Source: Chloroflexota bacterium (lineage in GTDB: Bacteria; Chloroflexota; Anaerolineae; J102). From it: DNA of 33,475 nucleotides. The notes beneath the pieces were generated by a model. The model was not told the origin of the DNA, did not search any database, and saw only the letters and a list, made by a program, of their open reading frames with translations. Below are positions 31,320 through 33,475 of this stretch, in pieces. Each line of letters begins with the position of its first letter. Position 1 is the first letter of the stretch. A program made the translations under genes and the position numbers. Location of the stretch: positions 1-33,475 of the forward strand of contig JAADII010000186.1 of assembly GCA_013151415.1 (NCBI GenBank), written 5' to 3'.

Positions 31320-32785
31320 CCCATGCCGTTTTACGCGCCCCTCATTGGCGTCCCTTCTTGAACGCCTGGAAGCAGCGCGTCTGGGAAATGACGGGCGGGG
31401 TGAGCATTCGCATGAAGATCATCGGCATGGTGGTCACGTTGAGCATCTTCCTGGGCGTCGTGGTGAGCTGGCAAGTGCGCGCGGCCATGGAGGAAACGCT
31501 CTCCACCGAACTGCGCACCCGCGGTTTCTCGGTCGTTAGTGATCTGGCCACGCGCAGCGCGGACCCGATCCTGCTCAACGACACCTACGCGCTCTACCAG
31601 TTGCTCACCGACACCACCGAAAACCACCCCGACGCGTTGTACGCGTTCGTCTTGGAGCCGGAAGGTCAGGTCTTGGTGCACACGTTTGGGGATGCGGGAT
31701 TTCCCGTTCAGTTGATGGACATTGTGCAGACGAATCCGGTCGAGGATCGCAAAGGCGATATTACGCACTTTCGGTTCGAGAGCAACGAGGGCGTGGTTCA
31801 CGATTTCGCCGCGCCTATTTTTGGCGGTCGAGCAGGCGTGGTGCATTTGGGGCTGACCGAAAATCGATTGCACGAAACCATCAACAGGGTGACCAAGCAG
31901 ATCATCCTCACCGCGGCCCTGGTGGCGTTGGTGGGCGTCGCGGCCGCGATCGCGCTCACCTGGATATTGACGCGGCCCGTGCTGGCGCTTGTTAAGACCG
32001 CGCAAGCAGTAGGCGGCGGCGATCTTCAAGCGCGAGCGCCTCATCTGGCCGACGACGAGATCGGCAAACTGGCCCAGGCGTTCAATCAAATGATCACGGA
32101 TTTGCAGGCGAGCCAGAAAGCATTGAAAGAAAAGGAGGCCGCGCGCACGCTCTTGCTGGAAAAACTGATCACCGCGCAGGAGGAGGAGCGCAAACGCATC
32201 GCGCGCGAGCTCCACGACGGCATTGGACAGGCTCTGATTTCATTGATGGTCGATATGAAGATGGCCTCTCAAATCGATGACGTGGCCAGACTGCACGAAA
32301 AAAATCGCGAGCTACGACAGGCCGCCGCCGAAACTCTGGAACAGGTGCGTCTGCTCAGCCGACAACTTCGCCCCAGCGCGTTGGACGATCTGGGCCTTGA
32401 GGCCGCGCTGACCGTATTCGTCGATGAATTCACCCAACTCCATCCCGACATTCGGGTGGACCTCCATTGCGAACTTAGCGACCGCCTGCCGCCGGTCGTG
32501 GCCATCACCTTTTATCGCATCATTCAAGAGGCCATGATCAACGCCGCGCGACATTCGGGCGGCGACATGATCAGCGTGTTGGTGTCGCAGCGAGGCCAGC
32601 GCGTGCGGGCCATCATCGAGGACAACGGCCGCGGGTTCGATGTGGAGGCCGCGCAGCGTTCGGGCCGAAGCGTGGGCATTCACGCCATGACGGAGCGGGC
32701 CGAGTTGTTGGGCGGCGACATCCACATCGAAAGCAGTGAGGAGGGCGTTTCCGTATATGTGGAAGCGCCGTTGAATCAGGGATGA
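31316..32785 (+). CDS. Membrane sensor histidine kinase, HisKA_3/NarL type
   Basis: This gene encodes 489 residues. Two membrane spans (about 34-54 and 196-216) enclose an extracytoplasmic sensor domain of about 140 residues. Then come HAMP (about 217-268), a short coiled coil and the HisKA_3 dimerisation helix with RKRIARELHDGIGQAL (phospho-acceptor H300). The ATP-binding domain has the N-box EAMINAARHSGG (N409), the G1 box EDNGRGFD and GRSVGIHAMTERAELLGG. It is coupled to the upstream lipoprotein and followed by its response regulator 3 nt later. Confidence 0.94.
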   Translation: MTHAVLRAPHWRPFLNAWKQRVWEMTGGVSIRMKIIGMVVTLSIFLGVVVSWQVRAAMEETLSTELRTRGFSVVSDLATRSADPILLNDTYALYQLLTDTTENHPDALYAFVLEPEGQVLVHTFGDAGFPVQLMDIVQTNPVEDRKGDITHFRFESNEGVVHDFAAPIFGGRAGVVHLGLTENRLHETINRVTKQIILTAALVALVGVAAAIALTWILTRPVLALVKTAQAVGGGDLQARAPHLADDEIGKLAQAFNQMITDLQASQKALKEKEAARTLLLEKLITAQEEERKRIARELHDGIGQALISLMVDMKMASQIDDVARLHEKNRELRQAAAETLEQVRLLSRQLRPSALDDLGLEAALTVFVDEFTQLHPDIRVDLHCELSDRLPPVVAITFYRIIQEAMINAARHSGGDMISVLVSQRGQRVRAIIEDNGRGFDVEAAQRSGRSVGIHAMTERAELLGGDIHIESSEEGVSVYVEAPLNQG

Positions 32786-32788
32786 ACG

Positions 32789-33475
32789 ATGCATGAAGTC
32801 AAGGCAATGAAGCCCATTCGCATCTTTTTGGCCGATGATCATTCGGTTTTGCGGGCCGGATTGCGGGCCTTGCTCGAAGCCGAACCGGATATGCGCGTGG
32901 TGGGCGAGGCCGATGAGGGCGCGTCTTGCATCCAACAGGTGGTGGCATTGCAGCCGGATGTCGTGCTTCTGGACATCAACATGCCGGGCGTGAATGGGTT
33001 GGAGGCCCTGAAACGGCTCCGCGAGCAGGCTCCTGACAGCCGCGTGCTCATTCTGACCATGCACGACGACGCGGGTTATCTGCGTCAGGCCCTGGGGCTG
33101 GGCGGCGCGGGTTATGTGCTCAAACAAGCGGCCGGCGATGAATTGCTCATGGCCATCCGCACGGTGCACAGCGGCGGCGTGTATTTACACCCCAAACACA
33201 CACAGATATTGCTCGAACAATCGTTGAACCAACAAAAGGAAGATGCAGCCGCGCCCCAAACCGAGAAAGAAGCCCGTTATCGTTCTCTGAGCAGGCGTGA
33301 ATCGCAGATTTTCAAACTGGTGGCGTTGGGCTATCGCAACAACGAGATCGCGGAGAAGCTCTTTCTAAGCGTGAAGACGGTGGAAACCTACAAAGCCCGT
33401 TTGATGCAAAAATTGGGCGTCCGCAGCCGGGTTGAACTGGTGCGCTACGCGCTCGAGCTAGGGATTCTTGATGAT
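32789..33475 (+). CDS. LuxR/NarL-type response regulator (3' end open)
   Basis: At least 229 residues are encoded, with no stop before the window edge, so the C-terminus may continue briefly. The ATG at 32789 is taken; 32807 is an alternative. The receiver domain has acidic ADDHS, the phospho-acceptor D62 in [11 protein letters not shown] in LILTMHDD and K in GYVLKQA. The DNA-binding domain (about 165-229) has [20 protein letters not shown] and [20 protein letters not shown], the LuxR helix-turn-helix. It is the cognate regulator of the preceding kinase. Confidence 0.94.
   Translation, partial: MHEVKAMKPIRIFLADDHSVLRAGLRALLEAEPDMRVVGEADEGASCIQQVVALQPDVVLLDINMPGVNGLEALKRLREQAPDSRVLILTMHDDAGYLRQALGLGGAGYVLKQAAGDELLMAIRTVHSGGVYLHPKHTQILLEQSLNQQKEDAAAPQTEKEARYRSLSRRESQIFKLVALGYRNNEIAEKLFLSVKTVETYKARLMQKLGVRSRVELVRYALELGILDD

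Overview
The window (about 33.5 kb, GC-rich, dense, mostly plus strand) looks like a chromosomal segment of an uncultured member of the Chloroflexota, probably Anaerolineae-like. This is inferred from the ribosomal gene order, the DUF2231, DUF1905, PIG-L and STAND content, GTG/TTG starts and many short-period intergenic repeats. No 16S gene or database search supports it. No CRISPR array, insertion sequence, phage or replication origin was seen.

Region 1 (1-4.2 kb) is the translation block: end of tuf, rpmG, tRNA-Trp, secE, nusG, rplK, rplA, rplJ and rplL. An L10-leader RNA with an intrinsic terminator precedes rplJ. A 14-bp-stem terminator closes the block after rplL, and rpoB/rpoC do not follow. 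Region 2 (4.2-8 kb) has a helix-hairpin-helix protein divergent from methionine aminopeptidase, then a DksA/TraR-type zinc-finger protein and a 14-TM MFS exporter.

Region 3 (8.0-13.7 kb) is the main discovery. It is a phenylalanine/tyrosine operon: chorismate mutase aroH, prephenate dehydratase pheA, two tandem type I-beta DAHP synthases, a two-gene HEPN-type module, then prephenate dehydrogenase tyrA. A consensus-like promoter (8016-8044) drives a roughly 440-nt leader. That leader encodes a 31-residue peptide (or a longer form) with nine Phe/Tyr in twelve residues (FYFAFYFTFFGF). It is followed by mutually exclusive antiterminator and terminator helices. This is a classical ribosome-mediated attenuator, analogous in layout and even in peptide sequence to enterobacterial pheL.

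Region 4 (13.7-20.4 kb) has a decayed Rpn/PD-(D/E)XK gene and a tightly coupled four-gene cassette (M23-like protein, unknown, PIG-L deacetylase, unknown helical protein). Next come a 3-hydroxybutyryl-CoA dehydrogenase and a GNAT acetyltransferase, a DUF2231 membrane protein, and an endonuclease IV gene with an apparent N-terminal frameshift. Region 5 (20.4-24.8 kb) has minus-strand DUF1905, radical SAM and clan GH-A glycosidase-like genes, and a plus-strand membrane-anchored cytochrome c.

Region 6 (25-33.5 kb) has a STAND NTPase with a separate, overlapping TPR gene. Three GTCTCA repeats, exactly 11 bp apart, lie just upstream of it. A 52-residue membrane peptide gene follows, with a hairpin over its Shine-Dalgarno site, then a TPP-dependent acetolactate-synthase-like enzyme. 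The window ends in a PhnD-like lipoprotein / histidine kinase / LuxR-type regulator set, with the regulator open at the window edge.
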